Source: SIG452 sp045631485
Lineage (GTDB): Bacteria > Bacillota > Clostridia > UMGS1840
DNA: 64,000 bases
Assembly: GCA_045631485.1 (NCBI GenBank)
Contig: JAZQUU010000039.1
Coordinates: 1-64,000 of the forward strand
Direction of reading: 5' to 3'
Below are positions 17,848 through 26,321 of the stretch, in pieces. The notes beneath the pieces are model-generated. The model did no database searches. It was not told the origin of the DNA and saw only the letters and a program-made list of their open reading frames with translations. The position numbers and the translations under genes are program-made. The first letter of the stretch is position 1; the number at the start of each line of letters is the position of its first letter.

Positions 17848-18684
17848 ATGGGTTTATTTAATTCTTATCTGAAAGAGGGGAAGGGTGTTGAAAAAAGAAC
17901 TGTGCGTCCCATTCGTCCGTTATTCTTTTTGGAACTGTTCTTCCGTAAATTCGGAAAGTTAATACAGTTAAATTTATTGTATGTTCTTGTAACTATTCCG
18001 CTTTGGATTTCTGTTTTGTTGTATGTGTTAAGTGATACTATGATAAAAGAGCCATCCCTTGCTTTTATCGGAGAATTTATTGCAAGTGTTGGTTTGGTAT
18101 TTATCGTTTTTTCTCCTGTGATTGGTCCTGCAACCGCAGGAGCATCCCATATACTGCAATGTTTTTCCACAGAAATGCCTGTGTTTTTATGTTCGGAATT
18201 CTTTGAACATGCCAAAAAGAATTTTAAGCAGGCAACTTTAATGACTTTGTTAAACGGTGTTTTTATTGTTTCTTTTGCATTTACATTGATTTACGGAAAT
18301 CAGCCGTTATTTTTCTTTGGTGAAGCAGTTACATTAAGTGTGATGCAGATTCCTTTGTTGATTGTGAACATTATCTTTATTTTGGTTTCTTATTATGCCT
18401 ACACGATGATGGTAATGTTCAAGCTGAAATTTTCGGATGTTCTGAAAAATTCCCTGATTTTTGCATTGGCAAAATTACCTTTGAACCTTTTTGTCCTGAT
18501 TTTAGTTTGTGCACTTTCTTATCTGGCTTTCTTTAAAGTTTTAATCGGACCCATTTTCTTGGCTCTGATTTTATATGCTTTATGTGGATTTATTGTTGTG
18601 TTTTCCGTTTATCCCACTCTTGAAAAACATATGCTGATTCCTGCAAAAAAATTAACTGAAACAGAAGAAAACAATGATTTATAA
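17848..18684 (+). CDS. DUF624 (YesL-like) membrane protein
   Basis: A 278-residue integral membrane protein with an N-terminal soluble stretch, the typical FRKFGKLIQLNLLYVL helix start, and about five to six membrane segments. It matches the DUF624/YesL pattern: a long first helix, then GPATAGASHIL. In Bacilli, YesL-like proteins accompany carbohydrate uptake genes. Here galM follows after 15 bp, which agrees with a sugar context, but no transporter is adjacent. Function unknown. Confidence 0.72.
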   Translation: MGLFNSYLKEGKGVEKRTVRPIRPLFFLELFFRKFGKLIQLNLLYVLVTIPLWISVLLYVLSDTMIKEPSLAFIGEFIASVGLVFIVFSPVIGPATAGASHILQCFSTEMPVFLCSEFFEHAKKNFKQATLMTLLNGVFIVSFAFTLIYGNQPLFFFGEAVTLSVMQIPLLIVNIIFILVSYYAYTMMVMFKLKFSDVLKNSLIFALAKLPLNLFVLILVCALSYLAFFKVLIGPIFLALILYALCGFIVVFSVYPTLEKHMLIPAKKLTETEENNDL

Positions 18685-18699
18685 AAGGAGAAAACTGCT

Positions 18700-19743
18700 A
18701 TGAAACAAAGAAAGTTTGACACTTATAACGGTGCAGACATTATTGCAACCGAATTGACCAACAAAAATGGTTGCTCTGCAGAAATTATTAATTTTGGCGG
18801 CGTATTACATTCCCTGAAAGTTCCTGATAAAAACGGCAAAATGCTTGATGTTATTTTAGGGCATAACACCGTGGAAGAATACCGTGTTGACGGTGCAAGT
18901 CACGGGGCGTTAATCGGCCGTTACGGAAACCGTATCGGAAAAGGGAAAATCAATGTAAACGGCGTGGATTATCAGTTGGCGTTAAACGACAACGGAATCA
19001 ATCACTTACACGGTGGAAATATCGGTTATTCCAGACGAGTATGGAATATTGATGATGCAACCGATAATAGTGTTACATTATCATTGGTGGATGAAGACGG
19101 AACTGAAAATTATCCCGGAACCGTTCGTCTTGCTGTAACCTACACTTTGACCGATGATAATGCTCTGGAAATTGAATATCGTGCTACCACAGACAAAGAT
19201 ACCTATTTTAATCCCACGAATCATGCTTATTTCAATTTATCCGGATTCAATGGCGGTCCCATTACCGACCATTTGATGAAAATCAATGCAGATTTTTATA
19301 CTCCTACCGGAGCAGATCTGATTCCCACAGGTGAAGTTCGTTCCGTAGAAAATACTCCTTTTGATTTCAGAATTGCAAAAACAATCGGTCAGGATGTGGA
19401 AGCGGATGATCAGGATTTGAAAAATGGCGGCGGTTATGACCACAACTTGATTCTTGGTGAACCCAACACTTATAAAAAAGATGCTTGTGAAATCTATGAT
19501 GCAAAAAGCGGTATTGTAATGACGGTTTCCACCGATATGCCCGCAGTTCAGTTGTATATCGGTAATTTCCTGGACGGCTCCTTTAACGGTAAAGATAATC
19601 TTCCCATGACTCGTCGTACCGGTTTCTGCTTGGAAACACAGTATTCTCCCGATACTCCCAATCAGCCGAATTTTCCGTCTTGTCTCTTGAAAAAAGACGA
19701 AGAATTTTATTCCAAAACATCATACCGTTTTGCAGTAAAATAA
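18700..19743 (+). CDS. galM: Aldose 1-epimerase (galactose mutarotase)
   Basis: A 347-residue mutarotase interconverting alpha and beta anomers of aldoses. Catalytic-site motifs are present: NRIGKGKINVNG, NGINHLHGG, TNHAYFNLSG (catalytic His) and the C-terminal CLETQYSPDTPNQPNFP with the general-base Glu. Length is standard. An AAAAGGAG SD precedes the ATG. The gene ends at the strong terminator at 19744-19791. Confidence 0.96.
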   Translation: MKQRKFDTYNGADIIATELTNKNGCSAEIINFGGVLHSLKVPDKNGKMLDVILGHNTVEEYRVDGASHGALIGRYGNRIGKGKINVNGVDYQLALNDNGINHLHGGNIGYSRRVWNIDDATDNSVTLSLVDEDGTENYPGTVRLAVTYTLTDDNALEIEYRATTDKDTYFNPTNHAYFNLSGFNGGPITDHLMKINADFYTPTGADLIPTGEVRSVENTPFDFRIAKTIGQDVEADDQDLKNGGGYDHNLILGEPNTYKKDACEIYDAKSGIVMTVSTDMPAVQLYIGNFLDGSFNGKDNLPMTRRTGFCLETQYSPDTPNQPNFPSCLLKKDEEFYSKTSYRFAVK

Positions 19744-19791
19744 AATTGGTAATAAAAAAGAGCGCTCAGGCGCTCTTTTTTATTACCAATT
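19744..19791. terminator. Bidirectional rho-independent terminator
   Basis: A perfect inverted repeat with 22-bp arms and a TCAG loop. The core is AGAGCGC/GCGCTCT flanked by A6/T6. It starts right after the galM stop and overlaps the stop codon of the convergent phosphatidyltransferase by 2 bp, so it serves both. Confidence 0.93.
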
Positions 19792-20350
19792 AACACTTTG
19801 CTTCGTGTTTTTTGTTTTGAAAATAAATTTTAAGGTACTGTGCAAAAGCCAATCCCGATGCTATCAGAAAAGCGGCGATAAACAGAATTTTTATCGGTAA
19901 AGATAAACTTTGGCGGAATCCCAACAGAATGAAAAACAACAAAAAATAAATGAAAGATGCAATTTTTCCGTAAATGTTGGCGCCTAAAACTATCTTTTCC
20001 TGGTATAAAACAACCACGCCTACCAGCATTAAAATTTCTTTTACAAACAGGAAAATGGGAACGATGATAAACAAAGGGTCAACAAAAGCAATACACATCG
20101 AAACTAAAAATTGCAAGAGTTTATCGGCTAACGGGTCACAAATTTTTCCGAAATTTGTGATTGCAGAGAACTTTCTTGCCAGATAGCCGTCCACAATGTC
20201 GGTAACAGAAGCAACTGTATATAATGCCAATGACAACATACCATCAGCATGATGATGCAATTCATAAAAGAATACCGGAACAAATGCCAATGCCATTAAA
20301 AGTCTCAACACTGTCAGAATATTCGGTAACTTGCGTATCATTTTTTTCAC
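19790..20350 (-). CDS. CDP-alcohol phosphatidyltransferase (second PgsA-like paralog)
   Basis: A 186-residue integral membrane enzyme with the family catalytic motif spread over TDIVDGYLARKFSAITNFGK and CDPLADK (the DGxxAR...GxxxDxxxD pattern). It transfers a phosphatidyl group from CDP-diacylglycerol to an alcohol such as glycerol-3-phosphate. A second paralog with the same motif is at 23547-24089. One is likely PgsA; this one may be the divergent copy, possibly a cardiolipin or other phospholipid synthase. It follows pfkA by 11 bp. Confidence 0.85.
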   Translation of the reverse strand: MKKMIRKLPNILTVLRLLMALAFVPVFFYELHHHADGMLSLALYTVASVTDIVDGYLARKFSAITNFGKICDPLADKLLQFLVSMCIAFVDPLFIIVPIFLFVKEILMLVGVVVLYQEKIVLGANIYGKIASFIYFLLFFILLGFRQSLSLPIKILFIAAFLIASGLAFAQYLKIYFQNKKHEAKC

Positions 20351-20361
20351 CCGCTTTGTTC

Positions 20362-21333
20362 TTAGTAAGTAAGAATGTCGGCTAATTCAACCAACGGATC
20401 ATCAAAGGATTTTTTGCTTGCCAAAGCTTCTTCAATATCGAAGTCAACAATATCGGTTTTTTTGTAAACAACCACACGATTTGCAACACCTTCCACCAGA
20501 AGCTGAACAGCTTTCAGACCCATTTTGGAAGCTACAATTCTGTCTTTTACGCTGGGGTTGCCGCCTCTTTGAATATAACCTAAATTAGAAGGTCTGGTTT
20601 CAACGCCGGTTTGTTTTTCAACATTTTCGGCAATAAATTCAATTCCGCCAACACCTTCTGCAACCACAACGATAAAGTGAGTTTTTCCTTTTTCGGTGGT
20701 TTCTCTGATTTTATCCATAATATCGTTTAAATCAAATTTCTTTTCGGGAATCAAACATACTTCGGCACCGGTTGCAACTGCAACATTCACTGCAAGATAA
20801 CCTGCATTTCTGCCCATTACTTCAACAACGCTGCAACGGTCGTGAGAAGAACAGGTATCTCTGATTTTATCAATTGCTTCGCAAGCAGTGTTTAATGCAG
20901 TATCGAAGCCGATGGTGTAATCAGAACATCCGATATCATTATCAATGGTGCAGGGGATACCCACAACGGGGAAGCCGTGTCTGGATAAATCAAGTGCACC
21001 ACGGAAGCTGCCGTCGCCACCTAATACAACTAAGGCGTCGATACCGAAAGCACGAGCGTTATCTGCTGCTTTCTGAACACCTTCCGGAGTTAAAAATTCT
21101 TTACATCTTGCGGTTTTTAAAACAGTGCCGCCACGATTAATAATCCCTGAAACATCACGATAGGTTAATTCTTTCATATCGTTTTCCAGAAGACCTTTAT
21201 ATCCGTTGTAAATACCAATCATTCGTTTTCCGTAATGCAGACCAGCTCTTACAACAGCACGAAGCGCTGCGTTCATACCGGGTGCATCACCACCGCTGGT
21301 TAATACACCAATGGTTTTAATTTCTTTTGCCAT
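20362..21333 (-). CDS. pfkA: ATP-dependent 6-phosphofructokinase
   Basis: A 323-residue glycolytic enzyme phosphorylating fructose-6-phosphate. Motifs: GVLTSGGDAPGMNAALR at the N-terminus, VVLGGDGSFRGA, the catalytic PCTIDNDIGCSDYTIGFDTA and the VEVMGRNAGYLA segment. The Gly following GGD in GGDGS is the usual ATP-PFK signature, as opposed to the PPi-dependent GGDD. ATG 21333 is chosen; the frame extends to 21411 but those residues are not conserved. A good promoter lies just upstream. Confidence 0.96.
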   Translation of the reverse strand: MAKEIKTIGVLTSGGDAPGMNAALRAVVRAGLHYGKRMIGIYNGYKGLLENDMKELTYRDVSGIINRGGTVLKTARCKEFLTPEGVQKAADNARAFGIDALVVLGGDGSFRGALDLSRHGFPVVGIPCTIDNDIGCSDYTIGFDTALNTACEAIDKIRDTCSSHDRCSVVEVMGRNAGYLAVNVAVATGAEVCLIPEKKFDLNDIMDKIRETTEKGKTHFIVVVAEGVGGIEFIAENVEKQTGVETRPSNLGYIQRGGNPSVKDRIVASKMGLKAVQLLVEGVANRVVVYKKTDIVDFDIEEALASKKSFDDPLVELADILTY

Positions 21334-21379
21334 AATTTTGCCCTCACAATCTGTCTGTACTTTTTTTATACACTGTTCT

Positions 21380-21408
21380 ATTATATACAAGTATCTTTGA
21401 AAAATCAA
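21380..21408 (-). promoter_or_regulatory. Promoter of pfkA
   Basis: Minus strand TTGATT (21403-21408), 17 bp, TATAAT (21380-21385). Confidence 0.75.
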
Positions 21409-21485
21409 CACTTTTTTACAATTTTTTTGGATTTTTTTAGAAAAAATAAGTTCATGCTCTTGAATCGGGAAAAAGAATCGGTTTC

Positions 21486-22454
21486 TTACAATACTTCCAA
21501 AAACTGCACATTGATATTATAAGAATTCAGGAAGTATTTGACTGCATAGGAGTCGGTCATTCCTGCCATAAATTCCAGAATTTCTTCATCAGATTTTTTG
21601 GCTTTGCGTTCTTCTTCATAGATATGATAAAATATTTTCTTAACGGTATCGTCTTTTTTGGTCACTTTTTCATTAAAATAAAGCCGTTCAAACATAAATT
21701 GACGAAGCTTTTTGAAATTTTCATCAATTTCTTCAGACATTTTGATTTCGTTTTTTCCCTGACTGGTGATAATCATATCACGAATCATAGTATCCAACCT
21801 GTCGTTTGACGACTTGCCCAAAATCTTACGGATAGACGCAGGGATATCCTCTTCTGTAATCAAACCAAGGCGGATACCGTCATCCAAATCGGAATTCAGA
21901 TATGCAAATTTATCTGCATATTTTACAATTCTGCCTTCCAATGTGCAGGCTTCTTCGCCGGTTTCTATATTACTGTGCTTTAAAATTCCGTCAACCACTT
22001 CTTTGGATAAATTCATCTTACGAGCAAGATGTGCACTATGTTTATTATGAGAAAACCCCGCAAAAATTTCATTTAAGACGGTTTCTCCTGCGTGGGAAAA
22101 AGCACAATGACCGATATCGTGCCCCAAAGCAATCGCCTCGGTTAAATCTTCATTTAATCGAAGAGCTTTTGCGATTGTTCTTGCTACCTGACTTACCTCT
22201 AAAGTATGGGTCAGGCGGGTTCGGATATGGTCGTTATATTCAAAACTGGAAAACACCTGAGTTTTATGCTTCAAACGTCGAAATTCTTTGCTGTGAATCA
22301 CACGGTCACGGTCTCGTTGAAAACAAGTTCGGATACTATCTTCCTCAATAGGTTCAAAACGACCTTGTGATTTCATACTCAAACACGCATAAGGACTCAT
22401 CATTTTTTGCTCGTTTTCTTCTGTCATTTTGCGAATATTCAAAATTGATTCCAT
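21486..22454 (-). CDS. HD-domain dGTP triphosphohydrolase-like protein
   Basis: A 322-residue metal-dependent phosphohydrolase of the Dgt family. Metal ligands are visible in RTRLTHTLEVSQVAR (His) and LGHDIGHCAFSHAGE (HD), with a later Asp in the YADKFAYLNSDLDD region. The N-terminus (DSIRTCFQRDRDRVIHSKEFRRLKHKTQVF) is diagnostic for the short Dgt-like group. It probably hydrolyses dNTPs to deoxynucleosides and triphosphate; nucleotide preference is unknown. It lies 10 bp after tmcAL. Confidence 0.92.
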   Translation of the reverse strand: MESILNIRKMTEENEQKMMSPYACLSMKSQGRFEPIEEDSIRTCFQRDRDRVIHSKEFRRLKHKTQVFSSFEYNDHIRTRLTHTLEVSQVARTIAKALRLNEDLTEAIALGHDIGHCAFSHAGETVLNEIFAGFSHNKHSAHLARKMNLSKEVVDGILKHSNIETGEEACTLEGRIVKYADKFAYLNSDLDDGIRLGLITEEDIPASIRKILGKSSNDRLDTMIRDMIITSQGKNEIKMSEEIDENFKKLRQFMFERLYFNEKVTKKDDTVKKIFYHIYEEERKAKKSDEEILEFMAGMTDSYAVKYFLNSYNINVQFLEVL

Positions 22455-22464
22455 ATTTGATACC

Positions 22465-23526
22465 TCACAAATTTATCTTCTTTGCCAATTCATACAATTC
22501 GTTGCAAGAAAGCTCTTTTTGTAATTGCGGATGTGTGAAAATATCTTTTTTTGTAATTCTGCTGAAAACGGGGAAATCCGATTTTTTTCGGATTTCGCGA
22601 AGAAGCTTCTGACCGGTTTCGTTATACGCCAATACTCGGGTATAGGTGGGAAGCTCTGCAGATTTTTCCAGATTCAGAAGCAGAGAATAAAGCGCACGTC
22701 GGATTCTGGTTTCGGGATAGCGTTTGCACTTGATTTTTGCGATTAAATCAGAAAAAGATTTTGCGTCACGATTTGCTAAAATTCGATTTTCAAGTCCTTC
22801 ACTGATATTATTGATTTTTTGTAAATCTTCATGTGTTGCCGTAATCAGACGATACTGAAAAAGAGGGAAGAGCTTGTCCTCAAAAACAGGGGTTGTGCGA
22901 GGAATCTCCGAGACGAACTCGGAAACAGAATTTCCTTCTGCAATTTGTTTTCGAATCCATGATGCTGAGGCAAAATTTCCGACGGGAGCCTCTGCACCGT
23001 GTTCCACAGCTTTTCGTGCTATCGTAAACGGAATGATATCGGATTTTAATTGCTTAAGAGCGTGAAGATATTCAATTCCCAAAATATTGTTGGGCGTTTG
23101 AGAAATTACGGAATCAGAAACTGCTTTCCCATATGAAATGCCTGATTTCATTTGCTCTTTAATGGTATCAATATCATTTTTTTTGCAATTTCTTAGTGTA
23201 TTTAAATCTCCGCATTCCGAGCCGAAGGAAAGATAATCCACCACGCCCAAACGATGCAACAAATACACACTGTAATACGCATAAAACTCGGCAGAATTCA
23301 ACACAAACCGGGGCGGGATTTCAAGCACCAAATCCACACCGTTTTTCACTGCGATTTCTGCACGGGAGTGCATATCAAACAAAGCAATTTCACCACGCTG
23401 GGTAAAATTACCGCTCATCACAGCAATCACACCGTCGGCATCCAGTTGTTTTCTTGTTTCCGAAATATGATGCTTATGTCCGTTATGAAAGGGGTTGTAT
23501 TCCGAAACAATACCAACCGTTTTCAT
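22465..23526 (-). CDS. tmcAL: tRNA(Met) cytidine acetate ligase
   Basis: A 353-residue nucleotidyltransferase-fold protein (YlbM/DUF795). The N-terminus GIVSEYNPFHNGHKHHI carries the HxGH-type ATP motif. MSGNFTQRGEIALFD and ASASWIRKQIAEG are family hallmarks. In B. subtilis TmcAL makes N4-acetylcytidine at the wobble position of elongator tRNA-Met using acetate and ATP. Length is a little short of the usual 390-400. Confidence 0.92.
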   Translation of the reverse strand: MKTVGIVSEYNPFHNGHKHHISETRKQLDADGVIAVMSGNFTQRGEIALFDMHSRAEIAVKNGVDLVLEIPPRFVLNSAEFYAYYSVYLLHRLGVVDYLSFGSECGDLNTLRNCKKNDIDTIKEQMKSGISYGKAVSDSVISQTPNNILGIEYLHALKQLKSDIIPFTIARKAVEHGAEAPVGNFASASWIRKQIAEGNSVSEFVSEIPRTTPVFEDKLFPLFQYRLITATHEDLQKINNISEGLENRILANRDAKSFSDLIAKIKCKRYPETRIRRALYSLLLNLEKSAELPTYTRVLAYNETGQKLLREIRKKSDFPVFSRITKKDIFTHPQLQKELSCNELYELAKKINL

Positions 23527-23546
23527 AAAAAATAAATCCTCCGTTA

Positions 23547-24089
23547 CTATTTAAGAGAAATCAGTTTGCGGTTTAAAATCAAATATTCCAGACCGGAATA
23601 CACAGTGAATGCCAGCATTATCCAACTGAAAATCGCACCGTAGGGAAGGGGATATATTTTGCAAAGCAAAGTTTCTGATAAAATTGCAACTACACAAATA
23701 ATCTGAGTAACGGTTTTTAATTTTCCGCTCATACTTGCTGCAATTACCTTTCCTTTGCCGGACGCAACCAAACGGATGGAGGTTACCAAAAATTCTCTGG
23801 TAATAACAGCAATCACAATAACAGGGTTCAGTCTTCCTTGTGCAACAAATAAAACAAAGGCGGAAATCACTAAAATTTTATCTGCCAACGGGTCTAAAAA
23901 TTTTCCGAAATCGGTAATCTGATTATATTTTCTTGCAATGTATCCGTCCAGAAAGTCAGTTAAAGAAATTACAAGAAAAATCACGGCAGCAATGATATCA
24001 CGATTCATATCGGGGGTTCCGGCTGCGAAAAACACGTAAACCGGCACTAATAAAATTCTGATAATAGTAATTAAATTTGCAGTAGTCAT
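23547..24089 (-). CDS. pgsA: CDP-diacylglycerol--glycerol-3-phosphate 3-phosphatidyltransferase
   Basis: A 180-residue membrane enzyme committing CDP-DAG to phosphatidylglycerol. It begins TTANLITIIRILLVPVYVFF, typical of PgsA, and carries TDFLDGYIARKYNQITDFGKFLDPLADK. ATG 24089 with AAAGGAAC upstream is chosen over a longer frame to 24146 that would run into hprK. It sits between hprK and tmcAL. The paralog at 19790 is more divergent. Confidence 0.93.
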   Translation of the reverse strand: MTTANLITIIRILLVPVYVFFAAGTPDMNRDIIAAVIFLVISLTDFLDGYIARKYNQITDFGKFLDPLADKILVISAFVLFVAQGRLNPVIVIAVITREFLVTSIRLVASGKGKVIAASMSGKLKTVTQIICVVAILSETLLCKIYPLPYGAIFSWIMLAFTVYSGLEYLILNRKLISLK

Positions 24090-24111
24090 ATTGAGTTCCT
24101 TTCTGTTTTTG

Positions 24112-25053
24112 TTACTGAAGATTGATATCTCTGGACATCTGTTCAATTAAACGATTGTTTAATTCTTCTGCCGCATTGTAGCCCATCTTTTTCTGACGGT
24201 TGTTCATCGCAGCCACTTCCACAACAACAGCTAAATTTCTGCCGGGTTTTACAGGAATATTTAAACTGGGAATGTTATTTCCCAAAAGTTCTGTGTATTC
24301 TGTAACCAATCCTAATCTGTCATATTGTTTTTTGGGGTCCCAAACTTCTAATTTGATGATTAAATCGATTTTCTCGGTTTCTTTAATAGAACCCATACCG
24401 AAAATTCGTCTTACATCAATAATTCCAATCCCACGGATTTCAATAAAATGGCGAATGTTTTCGGGAGCGGTACCCACCAAGGATTTATCGGATACTTTTT
24501 TCACTTCAACCGCATCATCTGCCACCAGACGATGACCACGTTTTACAAGCTCAATTGCGGTTTCGCTTTTTCCGACGCCGCTTTCACCCATAATAAGGAC
24601 GCCTTCGCCATAAACTTCGCACAAAACACCGTGCAAGGTAACACGTTCTGCCAATTCCACATTTAAGTACGCAATTAAGCGAGCCATAAATTTAGAGGTG
24701 GTCTGAGTTGTTCTGAAAATAGGAATATTATATTTTTTTGCAGCAACAAGAAATTCGGGGAACACTTCCTGATTTCTTGATACGATAATCGCAGGAATTT
24801 CCCGTTTACACAATTCGGTAATACAATGCAGGCGTTCTTCGGATGTTTTCTGTTCTAAAAAGGTTTGTTCTACTTTTCCGAAAATCTGAATTCTGTTTTT
24901 ATCAAAATAGTCAAAAAAATCAAAAAACTGAAGACCCGGACGGCTGACATCCGTGGTGGTGATTTTTACTTCATTCAGATCTTTATCAGCATAAATAATT
25001 TCTAAATTACATTCGTTCACAATTTGTTGTAAGGTAACGGAAAATGCACACAT
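24112..25053 (-). CDS. hprK: HPr kinase/phosphorylase
   Basis: A 313-residue bifunctional kinase/phosphorylase acting on Ser46 of HPr, the centre of CcpA-type carbon control. The Walker A GESGVGKS spans residues 156-163, followed by HRLVADDAVEVK and the HprK signature IEIRGIGIIDVRRIFG. Length is standard. It has its own promoter at 25093-25121. No ptsH or CcpA gene is in the window. Confidence 0.97.
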   Translation of the reverse strand: MCAFSVTLQQIVNECNLEIIYADKDLNEVKITTTDVSRPGLQFFDFFDYFDKNRIQIFGKVEQTFLEQKTSEERLHCITELCKREIPAIIVSRNQEVFPEFLVAAKKYNIPIFRTTQTTSKFMARLIAYLNVELAERVTLHGVLCEVYGEGVLIMGESGVGKSETAIELVKRGHRLVADDAVEVKKVSDKSLVGTAPENIRHFIEIRGIGIIDVRRIFGMGSIKETEKIDLIIKLEVWDPKKQYDRLGLVTEYTELLGNNIPSLNIPVKPGRNLAVVVEVAAMNNRQKKMGYNAAEELNNRLIEQMSRDINLQ

Positions 25054-25092
25054 AACAAATATTCCTCACTTTGTTTGTTAAAAATTTCTTTT

Positions 25093-25121
25093 ATTATACA
25101 ATACTCTCTGAGTTTTTGCAA
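25093..25121 (-). promoter_or_regulatory. Promoter of hprK
   Basis: Minus strand TTGCAA (25116-25121), 17 bp, TATAAT (25093-25098). Confidence 0.7.
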
Positions 25122-25159
25122 CTTTTTTTCGCATTTTTATCAATTAATTTATAATAAAA

Positions 25160-25260
25160 ATAAAGACAAGGGGACGGTTCTGCTGACACGCAGGCAGAAA
25201 GACACAAGGCAACGATATCGTTACCTATGATTACTATGCTAACGGATTCATAAATTTTTT
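25160..25260 (+). other. Non-coding relic DNA upstream of transketolase
   Basis: The 443-bp gap 25054-25496 contains no full gene. It holds the hprK promoter, then a GACAAGGGGACGGTTCT stretch that resembles one half of the GGGGACGGTTCT palindromic repeats found in many Firmicutes genomes, then a short open stretch reading TQGNDIVTYDYYANG (YD/RHS-repeat-like). An orphan terminator (25261-25302) and the tkt promoter follow. The relic reading is tentative. Confidence 0.35.
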
Positions 25261-25302
25261 AAAGTGTCAAAGAGTGTGTTGCTTACTTTTTGGCACTTTT
25301 TT
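25261..25302 (+). terminator. Orphan rho-independent terminator
   Basis: Stem AAAGTGTCAAA/TTTGGCACTTT (one G-U pair), loop of 17 nt, then a T-run. No coding sequence lies immediately upstream on the plus strand, so it ends either a small RNA or a decayed gene. Confidence 0.7.
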
Positions 25303-25395
25303 ATTGATTGGAAACAAGTATTGCAGTATGTTTAAAAAACAATTCAAATATGACAGTTTTTTCACAATATAATATATTATAATAGTTTTCCCACC

Positions 25396-25424
25396 TTGAC
25401 AGAAGGGTTCAGTTATGATATAAT
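25396..25424 (+). promoter_or_regulatory. Consensus promoter of the transketolase operon
   Basis: Perfect TTGACA (25396-25401), 17 bp, TATAAT (25419-25424). It gives a leader of about 65 nt ahead of ATG 25497. Confidence 0.85.
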
Positions 25425-25496
25425 ACCAAAGATAAAAAAGTGCCTGTTTTTATATGGCAGGATTTTGATTGACACAGAAAGGCAAGGTTTGTTGTA

Positions 25497-26321
25497 ATGC
25501 TCGAAAAAGAACAGTTAAGACAACATGCGGCAAATATCCGCGCAAATATTATCCGTGGAACCTACCACGCAGCTTCCGGTCATCCGGGCGGTTCCTTATC
25601 TATTGCAGATATTATGACCGTGTTATATTTTGAAGAAATGAATGTGGATCCCAAGAATCCCAAAATGGAAGACAGAGATCGTTTTGTGCTCTCTAAAGGT
25701 CATACTGCACCTGCACTTTATGCAACATTGGCAGAAAAAGGATTCTTCTCTGCTGATGAAATTGTGAATCTGCGTAAGTTGGGACATATTCTCCAGGGGC
25801 ATCCCGATATGAAAAAAATTCCCGGGGTTGATATGTCTTCCGGTTCTTTGGGGCAGGGCTTATCCATTGCAAACGGTATGGCATTATATGCAAAAGCAAA
25901 CAATAAATCCTATCGTGTATATACCGTGATGGGTGACGGGGAAATTCAGGAAGGTCAGGTTTGGGAAGCGGCAATGTCTGCAGCTCATTACAAACTGGAC
26001 AACTTGGTTGCTTTTGTGGATAACAATAATCTGCAGATTGACGGGGAAGTAACTGAGGTTATGTCTCCCTATCCCATTGATGAAAAATTCAAAGCTTTTG
26101 GTTTCCATGTTATTAACATTGACGGTCACAACTTTGAAGAAATTGAAAGCGCTTTGGCAGAAGCAAAAACCGTGAAAGGCAAACCTACCGCAATTATTGC
26201 AAAAACCATCAAAGGAAAAGGTGTTTCCTTTATGGAAAACTTAGCAAAATGGCACGGCTCTGCTCCCAATCGTGAACAGGCAGAACAGGCAATCAAAGAA
26301 TTAACGGGAGGTAGCTTATAA
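25497..26321 (+). CDS. Transketolase, N-terminal (TPP-binding) subunit
   Basis: A 274-residue half-transketolase. It carries the thiamine-pyrophosphate motif GDGEIQEGQVWEAAMSA, ending in the VDNNN metal-binding segment, plus the conserved ASGHPGGSLSIADI and LSKGHTAPALYA. With the next gene it forms a split enzyme common in archaea and Clostridia, moving two-carbon ketol units in the pentose phosphate pathway. Its TAA overlaps the next ATG by one base. Confidence 0.95.
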   Translation: MLEKEQLRQHAANIRANIIRGTYHAASGHPGGSLSIADIMTVLYFEEMNVDPKNPKMEDRDRFVLSKGHTAPALYATLAEKGFFSADEIVNLRKLGHILQGHPDMKKIPGVDMSSGSLGQGLSIANGMALYAKANNKSYRVYTVMGDGEIQEGQVWEAAMSAAHYKLDNLVAFVDNNNLQIDGEVTEVMSPYPIDEKFKAFGFHVINIDGHNFEEIESALAEAKTVKGKPTAIIAKTIKGKGVSFMENLAKWHGSAPNREQAEQAIKELTGGSL

